64,000 nucleotides of DNA. Source: an uncultured Actinomyces sp. (GTDB taxonomy: Bacteria > Actinomycetota > Actinomycetes > Actinomycetales > Actinomycetaceae). Below are positions 34,512-42,937 of this stretch, piece after piece. Location of the stretch: NCBI GenBank assembly GCA_900541895.1, contig UWSI01000007.1:1-64000 (forward strand). Reading direction: 5' to 3'. Position 1 is the stretch's first letter, and the number at the start of each line of letters is the position of its first letter. The translations under genes and the position numbers were made by a program. The notes below the pieces were generated by a model that saw only the letters and a program-made list of their open reading frames with translations, did not search any database and had not been told where the DNA came from.

Positions 34512-35348
34512 TCAGTCCTGTGCAGGCTTTTCGGACTCTTCGACAACGGCTTCTGCTGCGGACTCGTCAGCCGCAACTTCACCTTCGAGGAGCTCGCGCT
34601 CCCACTCAGCCAGAGGCTCAACTGCAGAGGAATCCTCAGAAGCATTCTTACGGCCGGCGCTGCGTGCAAGCAGGCCTTCAGCAACTGCGTCTGCAATCAC
34701 GCGGGTCAGCAGTGCAACCGCGCGAATCGCGTCGTCGTTGCCGGGAATGCGGTAGTCGACCTCGTCCGGATCAGCATTGGTGTCCAGGATGGCAACGATC
34801 GGGATGTTGAGCTTGCGAGCTTCAGAAACAGCGAGGTGTTCCTTCTTGGGGTCAACGATCCACACTGCGGAAGGAACCTTGGCCATATCGCGGATACCGC
34901 CGAGGGTGCGAGCGAGCTTGTCCTTCTCGCGACGCATCATAAGCAGTTCCTTCTTGGTGCGACCGGAAGAGGCAACATCATCGAAGTCGATCTGCTCAAG
35001 TTCCTTCAGACGCTGGAGGCGCTTGGAAACGGTGGAGAAGTTGGTGAGCATACCACCGAGCCAGCGGTGGTTCACATAGGGCATGCCAACGCGCTGTGCC
35101 TGCTCGGCGACAGCTTCCTGTGCCTGCTTCTTGGTGCCGACGAAGAGGATGGTTCCGCCGTGTGCAACGGTTTCCTTGACGAAGTCGAAGGCGATATCGA
35201 TATCGGCAATGGTCTGCTCGAGGTCGATGATGTAGATGCCGTTACGCTCGGTCAGGATGAAGCGCTTCATCTTCGGGTTCCAACGACGGGTCTGGTGCCC
35301 GAAGTGAACGCCAGATTCCAGAAGCTGGCGCATGGTGACGATTGCCAT
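34512..35348 (-). CDS. rpsB: 30S ribosomal protein S2
   Basis: 278 residues from an ATG preceded by AAAGGA (MAIVTMRQLLESGVHFGHQT). Both S2 signatures are present: the N-terminal one just cited and PSAVWIVDPKKEHLAVSEA with later IPIVAILDTNADPDEVDY. The acidic C-terminal extension of about 45 residues (EGEVAADESAAEAVVEES) is typical of actinobacterial S2. The open frame upstream of 35348 is unannotated leader. Confidence 0.97.
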   Translation of the reverse strand: MAIVTMRQLLESGVHFGHQTRRWNPKMKRFILTERNGIYIIDLEQTIADIDIAFDFVKETVAHGGTILFVGTKKQAQEAVAEQAQRVGMPYVNHRWLGGMLTNFSTVSKRLQRLKELEQIDFDDVASSGRTKKELLMMRREKDKLARTLGGIRDMAKVPSAVWIVDPKKEHLAVSEARKLNIPIVAILDTNADPDEVDYRIPGNDDAIRAVALLTRVIADAVAEGLLARSAGRKNASEDSSAVEPLAEWERELLEGEVAADESAAEAVVEESEKPAQD

Positions 35349-35540
35349 TGCATCGTCCTTTCCCCGCTGAGCGGGATCATGGGGTTTCCCCCGGTTTTCT
35401 CGGTTAATGTGCCTTTCGGCCCTGGTGCCATGACGTTGCGACCCATTGGACCGTGACGCAACTGCCCCGGCACTTTCACTTCCGTGAGGTGCTCGGAAAA
35501 TGGCACGCGAAGTCATCCGCATAGCGAATGCTGTTCAATC
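35349..35540 (-). promoter_or_regulatory. rpsB leader region
   Basis: No gene is supported in the 355 bases between rpsB and the divergent M23-like gene. Just upstream of the rpsB ribosome site is a compact CCCGCT-G-AGCGGG inverted repeat (35363-35375). The long G+C-rich leader could be an autoregulatory S2 leader, but no conserved fold can be confirmed by eye. Confidence 0.3.
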
Positions 35541-35615
35541 CTACCGTATTCGTCACGGAGATTCGGCCTTCAGAAGGTGTGCAATGACGAAATTGAGCTT
35601 GTGATTGCTCACTTT

Positions 35616-35653
35616 TTATCCACAGGTCGTACGTCCTCTCCGTGTTTTCCACA
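35616..35653 (+). promoter_or_regulatory. Paired DnaA-box-like 9-mers upstream of M23-like gene
   Basis: TTATCCACA at 35616-35624 (a perfect DnaA-box consensus) and TTTTCCACA at 35645-35653, both on the plus strand, with starts 29 bp apart, ending 50 bp before the ATG at 35704. The same arrangement with the same spacing and a common GTGTTTTCCACAG core occurs upstream of yraN-comM-dprA at 40341-40378, so it is a repeated regulatory element, not a chance match. Confidence 0.65.
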
Positions 35654-35703
35654 GGTTCAAGCATGCTCATGCATACAGATGACTTTTAGAGAGATCGTGG
35701 ACT

Positions 35704-36237
35704 ATGGCGACATTTCCTGATCTTCGCAAGATGCTGACACACATAGGACTAGCAACACTCGTTGCCTTTGCATTTCTAGGTCTACCGGCATACGGTGCCA
35801 CGCAGTCTCATTCTGTTCCGCAGTGGCACCATCCTTTCAGAGGCGGATTCACCCTGGTTAAAGCTTTTAACCCACCAGATAGACCCTGGTTGAGTGGATC
35901 TCGGGGAGTATGGCTCGACCTCCATAACCCTCAAGGAACAATCGAGTCACCATGCGATGGCAGGGTGATCTACAGCGCCGAGCTCGCTGGCCGAAAGGTT
36001 CTTTCAATTGACTGCGGCGGGATCCATTCGACTTTCGAACCTGTGGTGACCACGCTGCGCACCGGCCAAAGTGTGAGGCGAGGAGAGCAAATTGCTTCAG
36101 TTCCTCCTCTAGGGAGCGAATGGACAAGCACATCTATTCGAGAAGCACAGATTCACTGGGGCGCAAAAGTCTCACGCACTCGATATATCAACCCATTGCG
36201 AATGCTCACTGGGCACCCCAGGCTTAAAACCCTTTGA
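35704..36237 (+). CDS. Secreted M23/LytM-domain protein, catalytically degenerate
   Basis: 177 residues: an N-terminal signal peptide (LATLVAFAFLGLPAYGA, about 16-32), then an M23-like beta domain with GTIESPCDGRVIYSAELAGRK, STFEPV, a run through VRRGEQIASV, and IHWGAKV...RYINPL. In active M23 enzymes the zinc ligands are the His and Asp of HRGxD and the two His of HxH. Here these positions read S66, W70 and Q149, with only H151 kept. It is therefore probably a LytM-type activator or binder and not an enzyme. M23 genes beside rpsB are common in Actinobacteria. Confidence 0.8.
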   Translation: MATFPDLRKMLTHIGLATLVAFAFLGLPAYGATQSHSVPQWHHPFRGGFTLVKAFNPPDRPWLSGSRGVWLDLHNPQGTIESPCDGRVIYSAELAGRKVLSIDCGGIHSTFEPVVTTLRTGQSVRRGEQIASVPPLGSEWTSTSIREAQIHWGAKVSRTRYINPLRMLTGHPRLKTL

Positions 36238-36242
36238 ACACG

Positions 36243-37217
36243 CTAGGCACGCGGGTGTGCTTGTCGATAGATTGCACTTAGACGCTGGGCATCAACATGC
36301 GTATACCTTTGCGTTGTTTGAAGTGAGGAATGCCCAAGCATTTCTTGCACTGCTCGAAGATCGGCTCCCCCACCCAAAATATGCGTTGCTGCGGTATGCC
36401 GAAGGGCGTGAGGTGCAATATCTCGAACCCCTGCACGTGCACACATCCGGTGGAGCATTCCTCGGATTACGCGCGGATCGATACGCTTACCTTTGTCACC
36501 GACAAAAAGTGCCTTCCCTGCTTCTGGATGGGCCAACTCTTGTCTTGGCCCATTAAGCCAACGCTGAAGGGCATTGAGACAAGTCCGGGTAAAGGGAACA
36601 ATGCGTTCCTTATTTCCTTTACCGATCACACGAAGGGTCATTCCCTGTTGATCAATCGAGGTCGTATCCAAGGAACAGACTTCACTCACACGCATTCCAG
36701 TCGCGTAAATAGTTTCTAGAATTGCCCAATCTCGTACTGCTGCTGGTGAGGGATCATCACTGGCTTGGAGCGCAGCACATGCAAGGAGGCGTTCAGTATC
36801 AGAAACTGTTTGGACCTGAGGAAGCTTTTGATCACCGCGAGCGCTGGTCACAAGCAGCCCGGGATCAGTTGTGAGATAGCCCCGACGGTGAGCCCACGCC
36901 GTGAATGAGCGTATCGAGGCAGTCTTCCGTGACACAGTTGAGCGTGAGTTCCCCTTGCGAAGTTCATCCGCAAGCCACATGCGAATTGCCCGCAAGGTAA
37001 CGATGTCATTGACGTTTTCTACTGTGAGCTCATCGGTATCGGTATGTTCGAGAAATGAGTGCAAGTCTCCGATGTAGGCACGCAGAGTATGCGGAGAAAC
37101 TACAGCATTAGCGCGCAGGTAGGTCTCCCACGCTTCCAGCAGTCTCTCATCCATACCGAGCAGTTTAGCGATGTGGGGATTTACTTCGGTGCCAGCCGCG
37201 CTCATCATTTGCGACAT
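36243..37217 (-). CDS. xerC: Site-specific tyrosine recombinase XerC/XerD type
   Basis: Up to 324 residues, resolving chromosome dimers at dif with its partner. The catalytic residues are all visible: Arg in ATGMRVSEV (about 172), Lys in GKGNKERIV, His/Arg in HALRHTAATH (about 269-278), His in MLGHSS and the nucleophile Tyr in TTQRYTHVD (about 306). The frame overlaps the end of dprA by 53 nt, and internal ATGs at residues 4, 5 and 22 are alternative starts. It is the last gene of the yraN-comM-dprA operon. Confidence 0.93.
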   Translation of the reverse strand: MSQMMSAAGTEVNPHIAKLLGMDERLLEAWETYLRANAVVSPHTLRAYIGDLHSFLEHTDTDELTVENVNDIVTLRAIRMWLADELRKGNSRSTVSRKTASIRSFTAWAHRRGYLTTDPGLLVTSARGDQKLPQVQTVSDTERLLACAALQASDDPSPAAVRDWAILETIYATGMRVSEVCSLDTTSIDQQGMTLRVIGKGNKERIVPFTRTCLNALQRWLNGPRQELAHPEAGKALFVGDKGKRIDPRVIRGMLHRMCARAGVRDIAPHALRHTAATHILGGGADLRAVQEMLGHSSLQTTQRYTHVDAQRLSAIYRQAHPRA

Positions 37218-38322
37218 AACCCTCTAATTGAAGTCGAACAAGCGCGATCTTCACGCTCTCTTCATCCAGACCAGCAGCAACCGCCGCTCTTTCAATTGTC
37301 ATTGAACTCCTCTGCGGAAGCGCCTCAAATACTCTGCGCATCAGTGGCTGAAGCGCATCAATCCCATGATCGGAAGCTACTGGGTCTCCAAATAGTGGCA
37401 TTTGGTTTTCTTCAGGGAGCTTCTCCCCGATCATGTCGACAATATCTGCCCAATCACGAACGAGTATTCCTCCGTTACGCAACAGTTCGTGGACGCCTCG
37501 TGAAGCCTCTGAATAGACCGAGCCCGGAACTCCGCCAACGGGGGTCCCCATCTCTAGTGCCCAACGCGCAGTTGCCAGCGCACCAGAGCGTGGTGAAGCC
37601 TCGACGACGACAACCCCAGCGGCAGCTGCGGCGATCAGGCGGTTCCTTCCTAAGAAGCGCCACTTAGCTGGACGGAAAGTGCAGGGAACTTCGGATACTA
37701 AGGCCCCTCCACACCTCAGAATCGCACGAAATAGATCGCTATTGCTGGCTGGGTAGAGGTTTCCCAATCCGCCAGCCATGTAGGCACAGGTCTGGCCTCG
37801 AACATTAACGCTTCCCTGGTGCACCGCGGTATCTATGCCTATTGCTCCGCCCGAAATTGTCCCATAACCACGATGCGACAGCTCTGATGCCAGTTCACTT
37901 GCTACTTCGTTCCCATAGTGCGATGAGGCTCGAGCGCCAACGATTGCGATAGCAGGTGACTTCGGCATCTCTCCGATGACCCAGAGCAACCGAGGCTGCC
38001 CTTCCCCTAGTTTTTCAAAGCCACCTGGCCAGTCAGGATCGCTAGGAAGAACAAGACGTCCACCGATTTTATTCAAGATTTCCAATTCAACGTGTGGATT
38101 CGCAGCCAAAGCGCGCGGTCGCCAGCGTTTCCAGCAGGAACGAAATACTTCTTCCTCACTTCTCAAGCACTGAGGGATTACCGGCGTCGAGGCTAATATC
38201 CAAGATTTCGCTTCTTCGTCTCCCAAACGTAGTCGCAAAAGATCAAGGTGCACATCCGATGGTTCGCTCACGCTATTCCACCAGATTTCGTCGAGTAGTT
38301 CGGGGGTCTCACCCAATGCCAT
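37165..38322 (-). CDS. dprA: DNA processing protein DprA/Smf
   Basis: 385 residues from an ATG with an excellent AAGGAGG site 8 nt upstream (MALGETPELLDEIW). The Rossmann-fold core includes AIVGARASSHYGNEVASELA (about 154-173), GGAIGIDTAVHQGS and the closing NRLIAAAAAGVVVVEA with SGALATARWA. A C-terminal winged-helix-like segment follows. DprA loads RecA on incoming single-stranded DNA during transformation. The start overlaps the comM end by 14 nt. Confidence 0.94.
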   Translation of the reverse strand: MALGETPELLDEIWWNSVSEPSDVHLDLLRLRLGDEEAKSWILASTPVIPQCLRSEEEVFRSCWKRWRPRALAANPHVELEILNKIGGRLVLPSDPDWPGGFEKLGEGQPRLLWVIGEMPKSPAIAIVGARASSHYGNEVASELASELSHRGYGTISGGAIGIDTAVHQGSVNVRGQTCAYMAGGLGNLYPASNSDLFRAILRCGGALVSEVPCTFRPAKWRFLGRNRLIAAAAAGVVVVEASPRSGALATARWALEMGTPVGGVPGSVYSEASRGVHELLRNGGILVRDWADIVDMIGEKLPEENQMPLFGDPVASDHGIDALQPLMRRVFEALPQRSSMTIERAAVAAGLDEESVKIALVRLQLEGYVANDERGWHRSKSPHR

Positions 38323-39874
38323 AGTTCTCGCCTCCTTGCCTGAGCTGGAGAGCTGCAGAGAACTCATCCAGTCCAATCGAGTTTTTTCCCGAATAATCCG
38401 CGCAGGTCCACATAAGTCGCAGTAAGCGATCCGCTCCCCTCATTGAGAGCCGACCTTGATCAACTGAGTGATCGATCATGCTCAGGATCTGATCCGAAGG
38501 TGGGTGAAGCGATCGAATCCACGAGCCCGCGACATCCCGATTCAGACGCCATTGAGTATCTTTAAGCCGATGAGCAGCTCGTTCACGCGCTTCGAAGACC
38601 TTGTCTTTGAGTGAATGCGAGGTGAAGTGAGATGCACAAGCAAGATCCGCCTGGCTGGGAACACGCATTGACAGTGTGATGTCGATGCGATCAATCAGAG
38701 GTCCTGAAAGACGTGCCAGGTAACGCCTCCTTTGGATGGAGGAGCAGGAACACGAACGAATTCGTCCACCCAGGTGCCCACACGGACAGGGATTTGTTGC
38801 CATCACCAATTGGAAAGAAGCTGGGTAACGCGCCGTATGGCCTGAACGTTGGATTCGCACCCACCCTGACTCCAATGGTTGCCGAAGAGAATCCAGAACT
38901 GCCGGCGCAAATTCTGTGGCTTCATCAAGAAACAGAATTCCTGCATGCGCCAATGAAGCGGCACCCGGGCGGATCACACCGCTGCCACCACCGACCATTG
39001 CAGGGATCGACATCGAGTGATGCGGAGCTTGAAATGGAGGTTCTGTCAGCAATTGTCCGCTGCTCAAGTCCCCGGCAATCGAATGAATAGCGCTAGCAGT
39101 TAAGGCATCGCTTTGTTCAAGTTCCGGAAGGATTGAAGGAAGTCTGGAAGCCATCATCGTCTTCCCGCTTCCAGGTTCCCCGATCATCATCAGATGATGG
39201 CCGCCCGAGGCCGCGATGGCGACCGCTTCGATTGCCGAGTTATGTCCACGTACTTGAGAAAAGTCTCCTACTCCCCCGCTTCGCATTCCTTCTTCTCCGG
39301 CATTTTTAAGCACCGATTCTTGAGCGGCTAGCCCAAGTACTCGTGCTCGTTTTGCCTGCCCGCCGAATGCCTGGACGAAGTCCGCGAGGTGCGCGAATGC
39401 GCACACTTCTATCCCTGGAACGAGTTGGGCTTCGCTGCGCGCCTCAAGAGGAACGAATACTCGGGTAATTCCCGATCGTCGCGCCGAAATTACCGCGGGC
39501 AAAATTCCCGGAAGAGTATGCAGACTGCCGTCCAAAGCAAGTTCGCCAATGAAGACTTCACCTGCAACTCCTGTGCTTTGGATCTTCGAAGTTGCCAGAA
39601 GTATCGAGGCGGCAATGGAGAAATCAAATCCCGAGCCCGATTTTGGAAGCCCAGCGGGAGAAAGTCCGACCGTAACGTGCCGGTCGAGAACTTCCAACTC
39701 ACAGGCTTGGAGGGCTGAGCGAACACGATCGCGAGCCTCTCTTAGGGATGCATCCGGAAGCCCGACGAGGGTGAAATTCACCAGCCCGCGGCCGACATGC
39801 GTTTCAACGTCGACGATATTTCCATCTAGGCCCACCAGAGCAATTGCGCGTGTACGCGCAAGCGAAGAAGTCAC
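38309..39874 (-). CDS. comM: ComM/YifB-type AAA+ ATPase (Mg-chelatase family)
   Basis: 521 residues from a GTG that overlaps the yraN stop (GTGA) with an AGGGGGA site 5 nt upstream. The N-terminal ChlI/Lon-like domain (VDVETHVGRGLVNFTLVGLPDA) is followed by Walker A GEPGSGKTMMASRLP (about 230-244), Walker B ILFLDEATEFA and a C-terminal lid. The motif CPCGHLGGRIRSCSC is the family zinc motif. In Vibrio, ComM is a hexameric helicase promoting branch migration during natural transformation. Confidence 0.94.
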   Translation of the reverse strand: MTSSLARTRAIALVGLDGNIVDVETHVGRGLVNFTLVGLPDASLREARDRVRSALQACELEVLDRHVTVGLSPAGLPKSGSGFDFSIAASILLATSKIQSTGVAGEVFIGELALDGSLHTLPGILPAVISARRSGITRVFVPLEARSEAQLVPGIEVCAFAHLADFVQAFGGQAKRARVLGLAAQESVLKNAGEEGMRSGGVGDFSQVRGHNSAIEAVAIAASGGHHLMMIGEPGSGKTMMASRLPSILPELEQSDALTASAIHSIAGDLSSGQLLTEPPFQAPHHSMSIPAMVGGGSGVIRPGAASLAHAGILFLDEATEFAPAVLDSLRQPLESGWVRIQRSGHTARYPASFQLVMATNPCPCGHLGGRIRSCSCSSIQRRRYLARLSGPLIDRIDITLSMRVPSQADLACASHFTSHSLKDKVFEARERAAHRLKDTQWRLNRDVAGSWIRSLHPPSDQILSMIDHSVDQGRLSMRGADRLLRLMWTCADYSGKNSIGLDEFSAALQLRQGGENYGIG

Positions 39875-40272
39875 GCGATCCCCCTGAGCCATTCGATCTT
39901 CGGGGGATACCGCAAGAAATCTACACTTCCGCCTTCTCGCAGTTCTTGTCCGCAGGCACGAGGCACCGTCAACGCAACAATGTCGATACGCAGTTTTGAG
40001 AAGAGCCTGCGCTGGCGAGCCCACTGGGCCGCAAGCCGGCGAAGTTTCAATACCTTCCGAGTATCAATTGATTCGAGCGCACTGCCGTAACCAATCCCGA
40101 CGCGAGTGCGTACCTCGACAACGACTGCGGTATTTCCTTCGCGCGCAAGAATGTCGAGCTCTCCGCGGTTTGAGTCGCGCCAATTCCGTTCAAGAACTTC
40201 TAGCCCCTGTTCTTCAATGAAACGACACGCATAGTCTTCCCCCGCTTGACCGAGGTATTTTCTGTAGTCCAC
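39871..40272 (-). CDS. yraN: UPF0102 / YraN family endonuclease-fold protein
   Basis: About 133 residues. A GTG start (VDYRKYLGQAGEDYACRF) with AAGGAG upstream is preferred over the open TTG at 40305, because family members begin close to this G..GED motif. The PD-(D/E)XK-like core is visible: LERNWRDSNRGELDILAREGNTAVVVEVRTR (D and E of GELDI, then E and R of VEVR). The biochemical role is unsettled. It is the first gene of the yraN-comM-dprA-xerC operon, as in many Actinobacteria. Confidence 0.9.
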   Translation of the reverse strand: MDYRKYLGQAGEDYACRFIEEQGLEVLERNWRDSNRGELDILAREGNTAVVVEVRTRVGIGYGSALESIDTRKVLKLRRLAAQWARQRRLFSKLRIDIVALTVPRACGQELREGGSVDFLRYPPKIEWLRGIA

Positions 40273-40340
40273 CACAGCTCCTTCCCGTTGAAGGAAGGAT
40301 GACAAAACAGGGATTACAGGGAAGTATTCACACGAAATTC

Positions 40341-40378
40341 TGTGGAAAACACCGATGAAATGTCATCCCTGTGGACAA
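40341..40378 (-). promoter_or_regulatory. Paired DnaA-box-like 9-mers upstream of yraN-comM-dprA
   Basis: Read on the minus strand: TTGTCCACA (40378-40370) then TTTTCCACA (40349-40341), with starts 29 bp apart, followed by yraN. TTGTCCACA is the form of the DnaA box common in Actinobacteria. The spacing and the GTGTTTTCCACAG core are the same as in the element at 35616-35653. Confidence 0.65.
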
Positions 40379-40416
40379 TGCACCGGCCGCAATAATGAGA
40401 TGCGCAATAGACAATG

Positions 40417-40447
40417 AAGCACGCATCGGATTAGCCGATACGTGCTT
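40417..40447 (-). terminator. Hairpin terminator downstream of the DUF2469 gene
   Basis: AAGCACG-c-ATCGG pairs with CCGAT-a-CGTGCTT around loop ATTAG (12 bp with one mismatch), 19 nt after the stop at 40466. No long U-run follows on the minus strand. It marks the end of the lepB-rnhB-DUF2469 unit. Confidence 0.55.
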
Positions 40448-40465
40448 TCCACTAGCAATACCAAC

Positions 40466-40765
40466 TTAAGCGAGAGGTAGCTCAGGCTTATTGAGTTCCT
40501 CGACGTTGACATCCTTGTAGGTAACGACGCGCACTGAGTGTACGAATCGCGAGGAACGGTAAATATCCCAGACCCATGCATCGGTCAGGGTCAATTCAAA
40601 AAAGATATCCCCGCCAACTGGACGAGCCTGCACATCGACGTGGTTACACAGATAGAAGCGACGTTCAGTTTCGACGACATACTTGAACAAGCCAATGACA
40701 TCGCGATATTCGCGAAACAGTTCAAGTTCGAGGTTGTTTTCATACGATTCGATATCGCCAGCCAT
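40466..40765 (-). CDS. DUF2469 domain protein
   Basis: 99 residues with the family's near-invariant text: SYENNLELELFREYRDVIGLF near the start, ERRFYLCNHVDVQ in the middle and TDAWVWDIYRSSRFV. The function is unknown. The gene stays next to rnhB and lepB across Actinobacteria (Rv2901c neighbourhood), and that is the case here. Confidence 0.92.
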   Translation of the reverse strand: MAGDIESYENNLELELFREYRDVIGLFKYVVETERRFYLCNHVDVQARPVGGDIFFELTLTDAWVWDIYRSSRFVHSVRVVTYKDVNVEELNKPELPLA

Positions 40766-40813
40766 GATCGCCTCCTGTGTTGCTCCCAGTATCTTAGAGC
40801 GCGACCGAGTAAT

Positions 40814-41539
40814 TCAGCTTTCGACACCCGGAAGCCGCCATGAGCGCCGGTGAAGCACCGAGGGACCCAAACGCCTCAAAGCTTCGATATGCGCGGCCGA
40901 AGAATACCCTTTGTTCGATGCCCATCCATATCCCGGGTCCTCGTATTCTTCCATCAAGCGATCGCGAAAGACTTTCGCAGCAACTGAAGCAGCAGACACC
41001 GTCGCACACGATGCATCCGCCTTAATACGAGTGACAACCTTTGGGGTAGAGACCGTGGGATAAAGAGGACCATCAAGATCATCAAAAAGATCCGGAGAAT
41101 CACTGAGCCAATCGTGGCTTCCATCCAACATGACGATATCTGCTTGAAAACCACGATCAGATGCGGCCTTTAAAGCACGCCGTCCGGCAAGTCGAAGTGC
41201 GGCAATAATTCCATAACGATCGATCTCATCGTTGCTTGCCTGGCCAATTTCAATGCAGGGACTCCACTGAAAAACAGGCTCAAATAAGGCCTCGCGAGCG
41301 CGAAGACTGAGCATCTTTGAATCAGCGAGCCCCGGAAGAACTGGAATCCCGGCAGGAGGAGCGAAAGCCAAGCCAACGCATACCGGACCGGCAAGAGATC
41401 CGCGTCCAACCTCGTCCATGCCAGCAACCACACCGAAACTACCTTGGAGCTCTTCTTCCCACTCACGGGTGGGAGTAATTTTCGACGAGCGCCTCGGTGC
41501 TTCTCTGCGGCGAGAAAAAGTCTGCTTGGATGCGTTCAT
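40814..41539 (-). CDS. rnhB: Ribonuclease HII
   Basis: 241 residues, removing misincorporated ribonucleotides and RNA primers. Catalytic acidic residues are in AGMDEVGRGSLAGPV (D and E, about 41-42), MLDGSHDW and IKADASCATVSAASV. A basic N-terminal extension of about 30 residues precedes the core. The ATG overlaps the lepB stop (ATGA). Confidence 0.95.
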   Translation of the reverse strand: MNASKQTFSRRREAPRRSSKITPTREWEEELQGSFGVVAGMDEVGRGSLAGPVCVGLAFAPPAGIPVLPGLADSKMLSLRAREALFEPVFQWSPCIEIGQASNDEIDRYGIIAALRLAGRRALKAASDRGFQADIVMLDGSHDWLSDSPDLFDDLDGPLYPTVSTPKVVTRIKADASCATVSAASVAAKVFRDRLMEEYEDPGYGWASNKGYSSAAHIEALRRLGPSVLHRRSWRLPGVES

Positions 41540-42288
41540 TTGGCAGCGGGGACGTCAGCGAAGACCGAGCGGTCCCCCAACCAACTGAGGCGATTGCTCG
41601 GCCAAATTACTGCGAAAGCGCGCCCGACTACTGCACTTTCAGGCACATATGGGGTTTGTCCGTTCCCCATGTGATAACGAGAATCCGCAGAATTTGAACG
41701 GTTATCTCCCATAACCCACAGAGAGCCTTCAGGAACAGTGACGTCGAAAGTTATTGCCGAGGCCGCACCGTGGTTGGCGATGTAGGGCTCGGTGATAGTG
41801 ACGCCATTGACCTGAAGCTTGCCATCTGCCGTACAACAAGTCACGTGATCGCCGCCAAGACCGATAACTCGCTTCACCAAGGTTTGTTCTCCACCTGCCG
41901 GAAGCAATCCGGTAAATTCAGCCACTTTTCGCAAAGGCGAAGAGGTATCTGTTTCGCTCTTGGCGAGCCATCCCAAAGTGTCATCAAAAACGACAACGTC
42001 TCCTCGCTTAATGTCTCCCGTGAAGTGGGAAACGCGAGATACAGCGATGCGGTCTTTTTCGACCAGAGTATTACGCATCGATGCAGAAGGGATCCAAAAG
42101 ACCTGCACAAGGAAGGCGCGTAGAAGCGAGGAGATCACCAGGGCACAGACGATGATTACGGCAAGCTCACGCAGCCAATTGAAGGGGTTCTTCCGTGCCC
42201 GACGTTCTTCGCGCTCGATGTCCTTAATCGAAGGGCCGTGAGCAACCGGCATTCGGACGGCTTTCCCACGTGCGCCTGATCGACTCAT
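41536..42288 (-). CDS. lepB: Signal peptidase I
   Basis: 250 residues. One N-terminal TM segment (ELAVIIVCALVISSLLRAFL, about 42-61) is followed by the catalytic serine in WIPSASMRNTL (about residue 74) and the general-base lysine in TLVKRVIGLGGDHV. The conserved PEGSLWVMGDNRSNSADSR box is present. It cleaves Sec signal peptides outside the membrane. It lies downstream of the rplS terminator and overlaps rnhB. Confidence 0.95.
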   Translation of the reverse strand: MSRSGARGKAVRMPVAHGPSIKDIEREERRARKNPFNWLRELAVIIVCALVISSLLRAFLVQVFWIPSASMRNTLVEKDRIAVSRVSHFTGDIKRGDVVVFDDTLGWLAKSETDTSSPLRKVAEFTGLLPAGGEQTLVKRVIGLGGDHVTCCTADGKLQVNGVTITEPYIANHGAASAITFDVTVPEGSLWVMGDNRSNSADSRYHMGNGQTPYVPESAVVGRAFAVIWPSNRLSWLGDRSVFADVPAAK

Positions 42289-42335
42289 AAACAGATCCCT
42301 TTCCTATGTCTACCGTAAATTCTCACACGTATGCG

Positions 42336-42363
42336 AAAACCCGGCATCCTTAAGGATACCGGG
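42336..42363 (-). terminator. Rho-independent terminator of rplS
   Basis: CCCGG-c-ATCC / GGAT-a-CCGGG stem (42340-42363) with loop TTAA, followed on the minus strand by TTTT (42339-42336). It lies 19 nt after the rplS stop. Confidence 0.85.
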
Positions 42364-42382
42364 CTTATATCGCGAGCGAGTG

Positions 42383-42739
42383 TCACTCGGCAGATCCGGA
42401 GCGGTGCTCCTTGATCTTTGCGGCCTTACCGTGGCGCTCACGCAGGTAGTAGAGCTTTGCGCGGCGCACGTCGCCCTTGGTCACGACCTCGATCTTGTCG
42501 ATCGTGGGGGCGTGCAGGGGGAAGGTACGCTCAACACCGACACCGAAGGAAACCTTGCGGACGGTGAAAGTTTCGGAAACACCGTGGCCACGGCGTGCGA
42601 TAACAACGCCCTGGAAAACCTGGATACGTGAGCGGTTACCTTCGATAACCTTCACGTGAACCTTAACGGTATCGCCTGCACGGAAAGCAGGGATGTCTTC
42701 GCGCAGCGATGCTGCATCGACGGCGTCCAGCTTTTGCAT
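42383..42739 (-). CDS. rplS: 50S ribosomal protein L19
   Basis: 118 residues from an ATG with AAGGAG upstream (MQKLDAVDAASLREDIPAF). The family core RIQVFQGVVIARRGHGVSETFTVRK and the closing RRAKLYYLRERHGKAAKIKE are present. L19 sits at the 30S-50S interface. It is separated from trmD by about 200 nt with no gene. Confidence 0.97.
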   Translation of the reverse strand: MQKLDAVDAASLREDIPAFRAGDTVKVHVKVIEGNRSRIQVFQGVVIARRGHGVSETFTVRKVSFGVGVERTFPLHAPTIDKIEVVTKGDVRRAKLYYLRERHGKAAKIKEHRSGSAE

Positions 42740-42937
42740 TTTCACTCCTTGACGCTTCTGCCGCAGGTCAGTCACGTCTTTTCGGCAGGTCAAGCCTGCG
42801 TTTCTTCATGTATCTGCATGATCCGGCGGCCCCCCGCGGCAGGATACGCCACACACAGACCGTATAATTTTGCCACAGCTCAGGTACTAAAGAACACCCC
42901 GAAAGCCCAGAAGTGTGAGCACCAAGCGGTGATTTCG

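Noticed and set aside
9594..36312. 17-base identical word ACATGCGTATACCTTTG near 9594 and 36296
   Set aside because: One copy is inside the xerC coding region at the catalytic Tyr and the other is upstream of ndh. One such match is near chance expectation for 64 kb and there is no further similarity around it.
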